Below, piece after piece: positions 33,601 through 40,704 of a stretch of DNA of 57,117 nucleotides (positions are counted from its first letter, which is position 1; each line of letters begins with the position of its first letter). Below the pieces are notes generated by a model, which was not told the DNA's origin, made no database searches, and saw nothing but the letters and a program-made list of their open reading frames with translations. This DNA is from an uncultured Clostridium sp. (GTDB lineage Bacteria > Bacillota_I > Bacilli_A > RF39 > UBA660). The stretch covers positions 1 to 57,117 of the forward strand of contig CAMNJQ010000054.1 in the NCBI GenBank assembly GCA_946541575.1. The letters are read 5' to 3'. A program made the translations under genes and the position numbers.

Positions 33601-34212
33601 TAGATAATTACTAGAGTTAATTATGTGGATTCCATTTCCTTTTAGAGAATGTAAAAAGGCCGGAAGAATAATAGATAGATTTTTCTCATTGATATCACCT
33701 ACTTCAGCGATATTTCCATCATTCATAGCAATTGCTGCCATTTTCTGAGTATCTGAAAGAATGGTATTTGGTTTTTTATAGAATGATGTTATTGCAAGTG
33801 AGGATAATGCAAAGGAAGGTGGCATTACTGAATTTATTGTATTTTCTGCATTTAAAGCACTTTTTATTAAATTTGTTTTACTTGTAAACCATGATGTTAA
33901 TTTTTCTTCGTATGCATGCCTTAATTCTTGGTTACTGATGTAAGATTTATGAAATTTAAATAAAAAATGTTTTGGAATTAAATATTCATTATTATTAACA
34001 CTAACTCTAAAAGTATCTCCAGATCCGTAGTTAGGAAGTTTTTTAACTTCTTCAAATACATCTTTTGTAATTTCACCTAAGATTATGTCTATATGCTTAT
34101 CAAAATCATCTAATAGACCATTTTCCTGTTCGTCAATTGCATGCAATACTTTTTCCATTTCCTTTATATCATTACTATTTATTTTTTGTATTTCAGTGTC
34201 CTTAACTCTCAT
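30655..34212 (-). CDS. Degenerate SecA-like protein (probable pseudo-ATPase), 1185 aa
   Basis: The protein follows the SecA motor collinearly but lacks its active-site residues. The helicase-core equivalents (residue numbers approximate) are: 155-178 DTQKMAAIAMNDGNIAEV, then GDINEKN where SecA has TGEGKT; 185-210 GNGIHIINSSNYLSRRD for GKGVHVVTVNxYLAxRD; 268-285 DITYGSSNAFATDYLSD; 303-322 FAIIDGIDEVLIDNAQSP for FAxIDEVDSILIDEARTP. Later, SGITTTS replaces SGMTGTA (about 581-587), GMVTLSSDISFDSSDIKLG replaces the ATNMAGRGTDIKLG stretch (about 706-724), and GIIDDSNMFG replaces GRSGRQGDPG. Walker A glycines, the catalytic Glu and motif VI arginines are lost. The last ~300 residues are charged and Asn-rich without SecA's zinc motif. 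The start follows AGGTGATTGTT. It lies between queH and tdk. Confidence 0.8.
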   Translation of the reverse strand: MRVKDTEIQKINSNDIKEMEKVLHAIDEQENGLLDDFDKHIDIILGEITKDVFEEVKKLPNYGSGDTFRVSVNNNEYLIPKHFLFKFHKSYISNQELRHAYEEKLTSWFTSKTNLIKSALNAENTINSVMPPSFALSSLAITSFYKKPNTILSDTQKMAAIAMNDGNIAEVGDINEKNLSIILPAFLHSLKGNGIHIINSSNYLSRRDYQETLPVYNGLGLSSGYLYDDITKFAEIEEKNVDSIGYAERNELEGKLKKSKQKSYECDITYGSSNAFATDYLSDSLATNKEDIVQKNSIPEFAIIDGIDEVLIDNAQSPYKIDTKIMKYTPNMSLKTLCAEQMILFQDVSPKITEYKINQDNLSYEEARLISNEFGKRKIMANNEKYYEAAKKFLSFQKILKVEDEKYGFNTGIELFNAIVDDDKYNSDYLRKNNSIIYSEELKDFVVSDKCYEDFLKYCYFTIEINSLTIKYQEQIKNDKNYLLNSDYNVLPNGRISLTMMGANKVLNDNNYNDFINDYYEYLKMDPIKMSSLYQILNNTITNNLITKKDEGYTIENEIEEDNYLTTITQKDFYDRYKLYSGITTTSLKKVFDEVYNKKTIEIPKQSYYGYFSERKTLDKEPNMLVNGKINFTSNKDEKVELIIKSINDSINSETKQPVLVVVSNDDEINLLDEKLKVNNVKHNILLVDMSDEDKALAIAKSGSPGMVTLSSDISFDSSDIKLGGNRDTIIDIATDRHIKSLEKKENTLLNYSQFEREELKEKVEKALMNSQKINLWSEEIEKENHNKLETVGLKVILSGPLKTNRMEKRVDGIIDDSNMFGVIERYACTDDLKAIGLLSINETDSSSLKSKIEEVQQKNEEIEKKIVESSQRINSPSNKIIKYYRDERRTILDDSVNMDEMYNNMIEKVSDEIVSSNIMKRELDKNDLSKSVNDINLKVDVEAINLESKQNLGVTFDSRLVSNSRMSLTTLKDSIINTAKERKNKMNVNAKDALLSQNDYLVLMVPLCLEHIYFINKPKTLLVAENNELSKEKIDEIKEKLVIDSYKAGCQQSIGISLSKGEFKELEMKKRELHDMIPFRSNVVKNNKLNQTTNNNLSLLDKFKKIKEKLQNKNKQENKEIETPTNTNNNPLNNYSNIKVKPLKLMDTLSDGKEIKSAVLSQNYNNIGTQENNRALKLNFIKKD

Positions 34213-34248
34213 AACAATCACCTATTATCCATATTAATGATATCACAT

Positions 34249-34839
34249 TCATTGTTCTTTATCAATTTTATTTTTTTCTTTTTCATAACATTTAGCGCAC
34301 ATTGACACATAAGTTATATTTTTTTCTCCATCAATTGCAACTTGTGTTCCTTTTGTTATAAATTTACCATTTTCATATCTTGCATTATATATTGCTTTGC
34401 TTCCACATTTGCAAATTGTTTTCATTTCTTCTATAGTATGTGCAATTTCAAGAAGTCTTGTTGATCCTTCAAATCCATTTGTTAAAAAATCAGTTCTAAG
34501 TCCATAACAAATCACAGGAATATTAAGATTAATAACTATTTGCATGCATTCATTGACTTGTTCTCTTGTTAAAAATTGAGCTTCATCAACTAAAATACAA
34601 TTAACTTTCTTATATTTATTCTTTACTATTTCAAATAAATTGTCTTTCTTATCAATCAATAAATCAACTTCTTTTTCAACTCCTATTCTTGATACTATTT
34701 TAGTCTTTCCTTTAGTATCTATTGATGGCTTTACAATTATTGCTTTCATATTATTTTCTTTATAGTTATAACAAGTTTGTAGCAATAATGTTGTTTTTCC
34801 ACTATTCATTGCACCATATCTAAAATATAATTTTGCCAT
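34249..34839 (-). CDS. tdk: Thymidine kinase (type II)
   Basis: Tdk phosphorylates thymidine for dTMP salvage. The start at 34839 gives MAKLYFRYGAMNSGKTT with Walker A GAMNSGKT at residues 9-16; GAGG precedes it. The 196 residues also hold CILVDEAQFLTREQV (Walker B), the lasso-region motif CYGLRTDF, and a structural zinc site with C-x-C (CKCGSKAIYNARY) and CAKC. It begins 7 bp after the Xer recombinase stop, so the two genes are probably one unit. Confidence 0.97.
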   Translation of the reverse strand: MAKLYFRYGAMNSGKTTLLLQTCYNYKENNMKAIIVKPSIDTKGKTKIVSRIGVEKEVDLLIDKKDNLFEIVKNKYKKVNCILVDEAQFLTREQVNECMQIVINLNIPVICYGLRTDFLTNGFEGSTRLLEIAHTIEEMKTICKCGSKAIYNARYENGKFITKGTQVAIDGEKNITYVSMCAKCYEKEKNKIDKEQ

Positions 34840-34846
34840 TTTTGCC

Positions 34847-35725
34847 TCACTTTCTTGCTCTTGGATGTGTTTTAAAATAAACATCTTTCAATCTATCTGT
34901 ACTAACATGTGTATATATTGCTGTTGCAGTTAAGCTCTCATGCCCCAAAAGTTCTTGAACGGATAATATGTCACAGCCTTCATTTAATAAATGAGTTGCG
35001 AAACTATGACGTAGCATATGTGGCGATATTTTCTTTTTGATATTCGTATTTTTTATTATTTGATCAAGAATGTATCTTATTCCTCTAGTTGTAAGTTGTT
35101 CTCCATTATTGTTTAAAAATAAGTAATCAGAATTGTTTTTGTTTAATGTTTTATAGCCATCTTCTAAGTATAAATCTAATATTTCTCTTGCGTAATCTCC
35201 AATTCTTGTGATGCGTTCTTTATTTCCTTTTCCAAGTACTTTTATCTCTTCATCATTTATGTCTTTTAGTTTTATATTAACAAGTTCACTTACACGTACT
35301 CCTGATGCATACAACACTTCTAAAATCAGCCTATTTCTTTGTCCTAAAGGAGTTGAAATATCAATTGAATTAAACATTTCTTCTAATTCATTATAATAAA
35401 AAAATCTAGGAAGTTTTTTTTCTTTTTTTGGAGTTTTTATTAAAGAAAATGGACTATTAGATAAGTAATTATTATTAATCAAATATTTATAAAAGCCTCT
35501 TAATGAACTAAGTTTTCGTGATACTGTAGATGCTTTATTATTTTTCTTGTCAAGTTCCATTAAGTAAAATCTTACATCATCATATTTAACGTCTAATATT
35601 TCAATATTTTCACTAGATAAAAAATATATAAATTCTACAAGATCTTCTTCATAGCTATTAATTGTTTCTTCTGAATAATTCTTTTGATATTTTAGATATT
35701 TCAAATATTCTTCTAAGTATTTCAT
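34847..35725 (-). CDS. Tyrosine recombinase XerC/XerD
   Basis: The 292-residue protein is a Xer-type site-specific recombinase acting at dif to resolve chromosome dimers. The N-terminal SAM-like core-binding domain (YLKYLKYQKNYSEETINSYEEDL) precedes a catalytic domain. The latter contains the Arg of ASGVRVSELVNI, HMLRHSFATHLL, LLGHESLTATAIYTHV with the nucleophilic Tyr, and a usual C-terminal KTHPRARK. XerC and XerD cannot be distinguished by eye. Its TGA stop shows that TGA is not read as Trp here. Confidence 0.95.
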   Translation of the reverse strand: MKYLEEYLKYLKYQKNYSEETINSYEEDLVEFIYFLSSENIEILDVKYDDVRFYLMELDKKNNKASTVSRKLSSLRGFYKYLINNNYLSNSPFSLIKTPKKEKKLPRFFYYNELEEMFNSIDISTPLGQRNRLILEVLYASGVRVSELVNIKLKDINDEEIKVLGKGNKERITRIGDYAREILDLYLEDGYKTLNKNNSDYLFLNNNGEQLTTRGIRYILDQIIKNTNIKKKISPHMLRHSFATHLLNEGCDILSVQELLGHESLTATAIYTHVSTDRLKDVYFKTHPRARK

Positions 35726-35773
35726 TGTACCACCTTAATAATTATTTTATAACATAATAAAATTATTTAAAAT

Positions 35774-35798
35774 AAAAAAATAACCTAAGTTATTTTTT
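35774..35798 (-). terminator. Terminator of the gene at 35790-36509
   Basis: AAAAAATAAC and GTTATTTTTT form a 10-bp stem with a 4-nt loop overlapping the stop codon. Both strands carry T-runs, so it may act in both directions. Confidence 0.75.
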
Positions 35799-36509
35799 CA
35801 AAGAGTATTTTATGTTTTTTATGTTTTTTATTTTTAAATTATTAATTGATATGTAATTAGTTATTAAGTTACATTTATCTATAATTATTCTTAATTGTCT
35901 ATTGTAAAAATAGTATTCATCATCTTCTAAATTATAAATTGATTCTATTAACTCATTAATCATTCTGTTGTAAACTTTTTTTATTTTTCCAAGTTTTTCA
36001 ACTTCAAGTCTATACTCGAATAATGATTTATAATTTGTATAATATTTTCCATTAATAAAGTATGCTTTAAAATTAGAGTTATTTAAAAATTCAAATTCAT
36101 CATAAGATATATCTATTAAATTATTAAAGAAATTATCAAATATATTATAATCAAATAATAAATTTATAAAAGTTTTACTTTTACTGCTTAATAATATATC
36201 TTTCGCTTTATCAATATCTGAAATAGAGTTATTATTATAAATAAAGATATCTTCAGCATCAAATAAAGGAAATATTTCATTTTCTTTTGTATTATTCTTA
36301 TAATCTACTAGAATATGCCCTTCTCTATTATTATTCATTTTAATAAAATTATATATTTTTTCTTTATTAGGGTAATTATTAATAAAATCTTTTTCATTTT
36401 TAAATTCACATGTGTATTTATCAACATTAAAAAGTGAATCTTTTTCTAATAAAATATTCTTTTTATCATCACCATTTTTTATTACATATTCTAAAGTTGC
36501 AAGTTCCAT
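35790..36509 (-). CDS. Hypothetical protein divergent from lexA, 239 aa
   Basis: I do not recognise a family. The soluble, Asn/Asp/Ile-rich protein has no signal peptide. Residues around 70-75 (NREGHILVDYKNN) and the later YDEFEFLNNSNFKAYFINGKYYT suggest an alpha/beta fold. The start ATG has GGGGGAATAATTT upstream. Its promoter shares a divergent region with lexA, in which two TTGACA boxes flank a palindrome, so it could be regulated together with lexA and be part of an SOS-like response. That is inference from position only. Confidence 0.65.
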   Translation of the reverse strand: MELATLEYVIKNGDDKKNILLEKDSLFNVDKYTCEFKNEKDFINNYPNKEKIYNFIKMNNNREGHILVDYKNNTKENEIFPLFDAEDIFIYNNNSISDIDKAKDILLSSKSKTFINLLFDYNIFDNFFNNLIDISYDEFEFLNNSNFKAYFINGKYYTNYKSLFEYRLEVEKLGKIKKVYNRMINELIESIYNLEDDEYYFYNRQLRIIIDKCNLITNYISINNLKIKNIKNIKYSLKK

Positions 36510-36541
36510 AAATTATTCCCCCAATCAAGATTTAAGGGTTT

Positions 36542-36570
36542 AAAATAACATTTTTAAGTTAAAATGTCAA
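36542..36570 (-). promoter_or_regulatory. Promoter of the 239-aa gene (divergent from lexA)
   Basis: On the minus strand TTGACA, 17 bp, TATTTT. The -35 is the left arm of an inverted repeat shared with the lexA -35. Confidence 0.55.
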
Positions 36571-36574
36571 TATA

Positions 36575-36586
36575 AAACAATTGTTT
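36575..36586. promoter_or_regulatory. Palindrome between divergent -35 boxes, candidate LexA operator
   Basis: AAACAATTGTTT lies between the two back-to-back TTGACA elements. It does not match the Bacillus LexA box (CGAAC-N4-GTTCG), although GTTT resembles its half-site. It is placed where a repressor would block both promoters. Confidence 0.45.
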
Positions 36587-36613
36587 GACATTGATTTTTA
36601 TGTGTGATATCAT
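36585..36613 (+). promoter_or_regulatory. lexA promoter
   Basis: TTGACA, 17 bp, TATCAT, 18 bp upstream of the lexA ATG (ribosome site GAGGTGA). The -35 overlaps the palindrome by two bases. Confidence 0.75.
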
Positions 36614-36630
36614 CATTTTGAGGTGACATT

Positions 36631-37248
36631 ATGGAAAAACTTACTGATAGACAAAACGAAATATTAGATACAATAAAAAAGTTTATTGCAAAAAATGGAT
36701 TTCCTCCTACTGTTAGAGAAATAGGTAAAGAACTTAATTTAAGTTCTCCTGCTACAACTCATTTTCATTTATCGAAATTAGAAAGTAAAGGATATATTAA
36801 AAAAGATAAATCAAAAAATAGGACTTTAGAACTTTTAGTACCAAATGAATATATTGATAATTCAAATGATATTGCCACTATTCCTCTTATAGGAACTATT
36901 ACTGCAGGAAATCCTATTGAAGCTATTGAAAGGCCTGATGAATTTTTTTCAATTCCTGTTAGTTTAATTCCTAAGAAAAGTGAAGTATTTGCATTAAGTG
37001 TTAAAGGAACATCTATGATTAATAAAGGAATTAGAGATGGAGATGTAGTATTAATAGAAAGAAAAAAAACTGCTAATAATGGCGAAATAGTAGCAGCTAT
37101 GACAGATGAAAATGAAGTAACACTAAAAACGTTTTATAAAGAACAAAATCATATTAGATTACAACCTGAAAACGATTCCATGGCACCAATATTATTAAAT
37201 AATGTTACAATTCTTGGAAAAGCTATAGGACTATATAGAAAAATATAA
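36631..37248 (+). CDS. lexA: SOS repressor LexA
   Basis: LexA represses DNA-damage genes and self-cleaves when bound to RecA filaments. The 205 residues contain an N-terminal winged HTH (TVREIGKELNLSSPATTHFHL), the Ala92-Gly93 cleavage site in TITAGNP, catalytic Ser128 in KGTSM and Lys166 in EVTLKTFYKE. All key residues are present. The gene stands alone on the plus strand, with its own promoter and terminator, divergent from the 239-aa gene. Confidence 0.97.
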   Translation: MEKLTDRQNEILDTIKKFIAKNGFPPTVREIGKELNLSSPATTHFHLSKLESKGYIKKDKSKNRTLELLVPNEYIDNSNDIATIPLIGTITAGNPIEAIERPDEFFSIPVSLIPKKSEVFALSVKGTSMINKGIRDGDVVLIERKKTANNGEIVAAMTDENEVTLKTFYKEQNHIRLQPENDSMAPILLNNVTILGKAIGLYRKI

Positions 37249-37251
37249 TTT

Positions 37252-37274
37252 AAGACTGTATTCAGTCTTTTTTT
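37252..37274 (+). terminator. Terminator of lexA
   Basis: AAGACTG, loop TATT, CAGTCTT, then TTTTT. It begins 4 bp after the lexA stop. Confidence 0.9.
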
Positions 37275-37275
37275 A

Positions 37276-37302
37276 TGAAAAAAAAGACTTATAAAAAGTC
37301 TT
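37276..37302 (-). terminator. Terminator of cotE
   Basis: AAGACTT and AAGTCTT form a 7-bp stem; on the minus strand a T-run follows. It overlaps the cotE stop and faces the lexA terminator. Confidence 0.8.
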
Positions 37303-37789
37303 CTTTAACTTCATTATTTATTTCTTCATCTATAGGAGCATCACTATCTTCTACTAAATCAACCCCTACTCTAATTTTAGCATCTCCTACAACTTCTGCT
37401 GCAATGGTTTTTTCTACAGTATATTTTATTTTTCCGTCTATTATTTCTGCTTTATTACAATTAGGTTGTTTAATAGCTCTTATCATTATTTCATCTTGAC
37501 CATCGTAGTCATCACTTTTAGTTATTGGAATTAATTCCTCATAAGTTACCTTTTGTTTGGCTACATCAGTTTTAGTATTATCTTCAGTTGAATACCAAAT
37601 ATTAGTATCAAATGATCCTTCTACTTTAACATTATCTCCTTCTTTTTTACCATTAAAAGTATGATTAATTATCCAACAACCTAAAATAGTAGATGGTGTG
37701 CTTTCAGTTTCTAAATAATGCTCGCTTGTAAAAGTTTTTTTCCCTTTTCCTACAACTGCTTTTGTTACAATTTCTTTAAAGCTAGACAT
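37289..37789 (-). CDS. cotE: CotE family outer spore coat morphogenetic protein
   Basis: CotE directs outer coat assembly around Bacillus spores. The 166 residues match it collinearly: FKEIVTKAVVGKGKKTF, STILGCWIINHTFNGKK, VEGSFDTNIWYSTEDNTKTDV, IKQPNCNKAEI and EVVGDAKIRVGVD, ending in an acidic tail. The gene order miaB-ricA-cotE equals that of Bacillus, so orthology is firm. Whether this organism sporulates cannot be told from the window; the family may have another use here. The ribosome site is GGAGGATAAT-ATG. The intergenic region just upstream has two copies of TAGACTAT. Confidence 0.92.
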   Translation of the reverse strand: MSSFKEIVTKAVVGKGKKTFTSEHYLETESTPSTILGCWIINHTFNGKKEGDNVKVEGSFDTNIWYSTEDNTKTDVAKQKVTYEELIPITKSDDYDGQDEIMIRAIKQPNCNKAEIIDGKIKYTVEKTIAAEVVGDAKIRVGVDLVEDSDAPIDEEINNEVKEDFL

Positions 37790-37848
37790 ATTATCCTCCT
37801 CTATGATAGTCTATGCAATAGTCTAGAGAAAGTTATATATTTCTAGTT

Positions 37849-38193
37849 TTATTCTTTATTAAAAGAATTTTCAATTATTTGTCTAATACTTTGTAATTGA
37901 TAATTTATGTCTTCTTGAAGATATAAATATTCTTGATAAGAAGGATACGTCAAAAGTTCATTTCTATATTGTTCAATTATCTTATCTTCATTTGAAATAT
38001 CTTCATGATTATATTCTTTTTTTACTCTTTTTTGTTCTTCTTTTTTTATTTCTTTTATCAAATCCATTATTGAGTTATTCTTTTTCATTTCTTCTTTTAA
38101 ATATGAGTATCTTTTATAGTCTTCAGTATTTTTTATTAAAACAATTAACTCATCTATTTTATTTGATATCAATTCTTTATTTTTGTTCTCCAT
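37849..38193 (-). CDS. ricA: RicA/YmcA family protein (YlbF superfamily)
   Basis: RicA forms with RicF and RicT the Y-complex that promotes RNase Y processing in Bacillus. The 114-residue helical protein matches the YlbF/YmcA family (VLIKNTEDYKRYSYLKEEMKKN, then SYQEYLYLQEDINYQLQSI). Its ATG lies 17 bp inside the end of miaB, and cotE follows. This is the same order as ymcB(miaB)-ymcA-cotE of Bacillus. The partners YlbF and YaaT are not in the window. Cysteines used for Fe-S binding in Bacillus RicA are not visible. Confidence 0.8.
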   Translation of the reverse strand: MENKNKELISNKIDELIVLIKNTEDYKRYSYLKEEMKKNNSIMDLIKEIKKEEQKRVKKEYNHEDISNEDKIIEQYRNELLTYPSYQEYLYLQEDINYQLQSIRQIIENSFNKE

Positions 38194-39586
38194 CTAAACT
38201 CCATGTTTTTGCATCTGTAACTAAGACTTTAACTATTTTTCCAATTGATTCCTTATTTCCTGTAAAATTAATTAATTTATTAGTATCAGTATATCCGCAT
38301 AGCATTCCATCTTTTTCACTAAGTCCATCTACTAAAACATCTACTGTTTTTCCAATCATCTTTTTATTACTTTCAAGGAAATACTTATTTACTGTTTCAT
38401 TCAATTTATAAAGTCTTTTTTCTTTTTCTTCTAACGTTGTTTTATCTTCGAGTTTTGCTGCAGGAGTTCCAACTCTAGGAGAAAAAATAAATGTATATGC
38501 ATTATCAAATTTACAATAGTTAACTAACTTTAATGTTTCTTCAAAATCTTCTTCCTCTTCACTAGGAAATCCTACAATTATATCTGTTGAAATTGAAACA
38601 TTTGGAATAGTCTTAAGTTTATCAAAAAGTGTGATATATTCTTCACTTGTATATCTTCTTCCCATTAGTCTTAGTACTTTAGAAGATCCTGATTGAACAG
38701 GAAGATGAATACTTGGCATTATATTGTCATATTTTTTTATTACTTCAATCATGTTATCTGTAAAATCCCATGGATGACTAGTCATAAATCTAATTCTTGG
38801 AATATTTGTTTTTGCTACATCTTCAAGCAAATTCTCCATTCGATATTCATAATCAAAATCTTTTCCATATGCATTAACGTTTTGACCTAATAAAGTTACT
38901 TCTTGGTATCCTTCTTCAACTAGTTTTTTTACCTCTTTTATTATATCTTCACTATTTCTACTTCTTTGTTTTCCTCTAGTAAAAGGTACAATACAATAAG
39001 TGCAAAACTTATCACAACCATACATAATATTTACATAAGCTTTATATCTATTTGATCTTTTAGCAGGTATTCCTTCTACTATATTACCTTCTTTGCTATA
39101 AACTTCTATAACTTGTTTTTTTGTTTTAAACGCTTCTTCAAGTATATATGGCAATCTATGTAAGTTATGAGTACCAAATACAAAGTTTACATATTTATAT
39201 TTATTCATAATTTTATTTACTACTTGCTCTTCTTGAGCCATGCATCCACAAAGCCCTATAATCAAATTTTTATTTAATTCTTCCTTTTGATGTTTTAGTC
39301 TTCCAAGCATACCAAAAGCTTTATTATGAGCATTTTCACGAATACTACATGTATTTAATATAACTAGGTCAGTTTTACTTAAATCATCTGTTTCAGTAAA
39401 TCCTATTTGTTCTAACATGGCTTTAATATTTTCTGTATCATGCTCGTTCATTTGGCAGCCATATGTTTTTATATAATATTTTTTATTTAAACCAATATTT
39501 GCTGCATTTTCATTAAATACATAATATTCTTTTTCTATTTTAGAACTATTTCTTTTTCTTGCTTCTTTATAGTCAGGTAATTGCAT
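38177..39586 (-). CDS. miaB: tRNA-2-methylthio-N6-dimethylallyladenosine synthase MiaB
   Basis: MiaB is a radical SAM methylthiotransferase acting on i6A37 of tRNA. The 469-residue protein from the ATG at 39586 has the N-terminal cluster domain (YIKTYGCQMNEHDTENI, LNTCSIRENAHNKAFG, GLCGCMAQ). Next come the radical SAM motif GCDKFCTYCIVPFTRGKQRSR, GQNVNAYG, and a C-terminal TRAM domain (GKTVDVLVDG). GGAAGTGATTAGT precedes the start. Eleven extra C-terminal codons overlap ricA. Confidence 0.98.
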   Translation of the reverse strand: MQLPDYKEARKRNSSKIEKEYYVFNENAANIGLNKKYYIKTYGCQMNEHDTENIKAMLEQIGFTETDDLSKTDLVILNTCSIRENAHNKAFGMLGRLKHQKEELNKNLIIGLCGCMAQEEQVVNKIMNKYKYVNFVFGTHNLHRLPYILEEAFKTKKQVIEVYSKEGNIVEGIPAKRSNRYKAYVNIMYGCDKFCTYCIVPFTRGKQRSRNSEDIIKEVKKLVEEGYQEVTLLGQNVNAYGKDFDYEYRMENLLEDVAKTNIPRIRFMTSHPWDFTDNMIEVIKKYDNIMPSIHLPVQSGSSKVLRLMGRRYTSEEYITLFDKLKTIPNVSISTDIIVGFPSEEEEDFEETLKLVNYCKFDNAYTFIFSPRVGTPAAKLEDKTTLEEKEKRLYKLNETVNKYFLESNKKMIGKTVDVLVDGLSEKDGMLCGYTDTNKLINFTGNKESIGKIVKVLVTDAKTWSLDGEQK

Positions 39587-39624
39587 ACTAATCACTTCCA
39601 TTCGTTAATTATATAACATAAATC

Positions 39625-39652
39625 AAAAAAAAAGAAGATATTAATATCTTCT
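39625..39652 (-). terminator. Terminator of the ankyrin-like gene
   Basis: A 20-bp palindrome (AGAAGATATT/AATATCTTCT) is followed on the minus strand by nine T. It touches the stop codon at 39651. Confidence 0.85.
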
Positions 39653-40334
39653 AGGCAAACAAAACATCATTAATATACTTATCCATTTTTTTAGTTTTAT
39701 TATGAATAACTTCTTCTTTTATAGATTCGAAGTTTTCTTTTAAATAAGTAATTATTTTTTTAACTTTAGGAGATACTTCTTTATCTTCAAGATTATCAAT
39801 CAATAATTCAATATTATTTAACTTAGAATAACTACCATAATTTCTAGTATTAATATAAGTATCATAGTATTTCTTAAATGAATGAACACCTACTTCATTA
39901 AACCTATCATCTTCTAAAACTTTAGCAGTTACATACGTATAACCATTTTTAATTGATTCATCAAGAATTGTTTCTCCGTTTTTATTTGTTATATTAGGAG
40001 TAAACTTCTTATTTTTCTTTAATTCTTTATAAACATCTATAACTTGTAGAGCTTTCATAGATAAAAGTACATGAGCAAACGTATCTCCATCATTATTTTG
40101 ATGATTTATATCCCATTTTTTATTCTTTATATGTTTTATGACAACATCAAATTGTCCTTTTTTTAGTAATTTAGTTAAAATATTATTTCCATCTTCATCG
40201 ACTACGTTAATATCGAAAGTCTTTCTTGATAGAATTTTATCAATTAATGATATATGCCCTTCTTTTAATAGTTCAAATATCAGCGAAGGATCTGCTTCGC
40301 AAGCATTAATAGTTTTTGTCTCATCGTAAAACAT
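39651..40334 (-). CDS. Ankyrin-repeat-like protein, 227 aa
   Basis: The start at 40334 (MFYDETKTINACEADPS) follows GAGG at 11 bp. About three degenerate ankyrin repeats are seen: GHISLIDKILSRKTFDINVVDEDGNNILTKLLKKG, a second with FDVVIKHIKNKKWDINHQNNDGDTFAHVLL, and a third with NITNKNGETILDESIKNG, each with the D-x-x-G-x-x-x-L pattern. The last 80 residues are helical and charged. No signal peptide is seen, so it probably binds proteins in the cytoplasm. The partner is unknown. A consensus promoter lies directly upstream. Confidence 0.75.
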   Translation of the reverse strand: MFYDETKTINACEADPSLIFELLKEGHISLIDKILSRKTFDINVVDEDGNNILTKLLKKGQFDVVIKHIKNKKWDINHQNNDGDTFAHVLLSMKALQVIDVYKELKKNKKFTPNITNKNGETILDESIKNGYTYVTAKVLEDDRFNEVGVHSFKKYYDTYINTRNYGSYSKLNNIELLIDNLEDKEVSPKVKKIITYLKENFESIKEEVIHNKTKKMDKYINDVLFA

Positions 40335-40370
40335 GTTATAATACACCTCTTTCACACGTGACAGTTTTAT

Positions 40371-40399
40371 ATTCTAGCAAAAAAGAAACCAAAAGTCAA
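40371..40399 (-). promoter_or_regulatory. Promoter of the ankyrin-like gene
   Basis: On the minus strand TTGACT, 17 bp, TAGAAT, about 37 bp before the ATG. Confidence 0.7.
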
Positions 40400-40441
40400 A
40401 TTTTCAAAGTTCTTGAATTTACTAGTTAAAACAGTCTCGTC

Positions 40442-40478
40442 AAATTTTTTAACCTTATTTGAAAGGGTTAAAAAATTT
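40442..40478. repeat. Inverted repeat between tandem promoters
   Basis: AAATTTTTTAACC and GGTTAAAAAATTT form a perfect 13-bp stem with an 11-nt loop. No long T-run follows on either strand, so it is a weak terminator or a structured RNA element. Confidence 0.6.
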
Positions 40479-40524
40479 TACAAATAAACAAATAATCTTC
40501 CTATTCTAGATAAGAATTGTGCAT

Positions 40525-40553
40525 ATTATACCACAAAATAGGCCAAAAGTCAA
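40525..40553 (-). promoter_or_regulatory. Upstream tandem promoter in the gene-free region
   Basis: On the minus strand TTGACT, 17 bp, TATAAT. It would make a transcript starting near 40518 that runs into the hairpin at 40442-40478 and possibly on to the ankyrin-like gene. Confidence 0.65.
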
Positions 40554-40680
40554 AGTTTGCTTTAATAAATAGGTTTGGGATTACATACAAAAAGAAGACC
40601 TTCATGATAAATAGACAATCCTCATATAAGTAAAGAACTAATACCAAACTCTAATCTAATAAGTGTTATTTAACAACTTA

Positions 40681-40704
40681 AAAAGCTTTGAATTCTCAAA
40701 GCTT
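40681..40704 (-). terminator. Terminator of the membrane-protein gene at 40703
   Basis: AAGCTTTGA and TCAAAGCTT form a 9-bp stem with loop ATTC, followed on the minus strand by TTT. It reaches the stop codon. Confidence 0.75.

Larger units (their letters stand above)
40335..40702. other. Gene-free region with two promoters and a hairpin
   Basis: About 370 bp with no convincing coding frame. It contains the promoter of the ankyrin-like gene, a second similar promoter about 150 bp upstream (both with TTGACTTTTGG), a 13-bp stem hairpin between them, and the terminator of the upstream membrane-protein gene at the right end. A short transcript from the upstream promoter is possible. Otherwise I recognise nothing. 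Confidence 0.55.

Noticed and set aside
30655-34212. Ordinary SecA or DEAD-box helicase
   Set aside because: Walker A, DEAD-type Glu and motif VI arginines are all replaced, so a functional motor is unlikely.
34847-35725. Mycoplasma code with TGA as Trp
   Set aside because: TGA ends the Xer recombinase gene in the normal place, before tdk, and the 42502 gene, where it overlaps the sipW start; Trp in conserved sites is TGG.
37992-38411. 139-aa plus-strand frame
   Set aside because: It is the reverse of ricA and the end of miaB.
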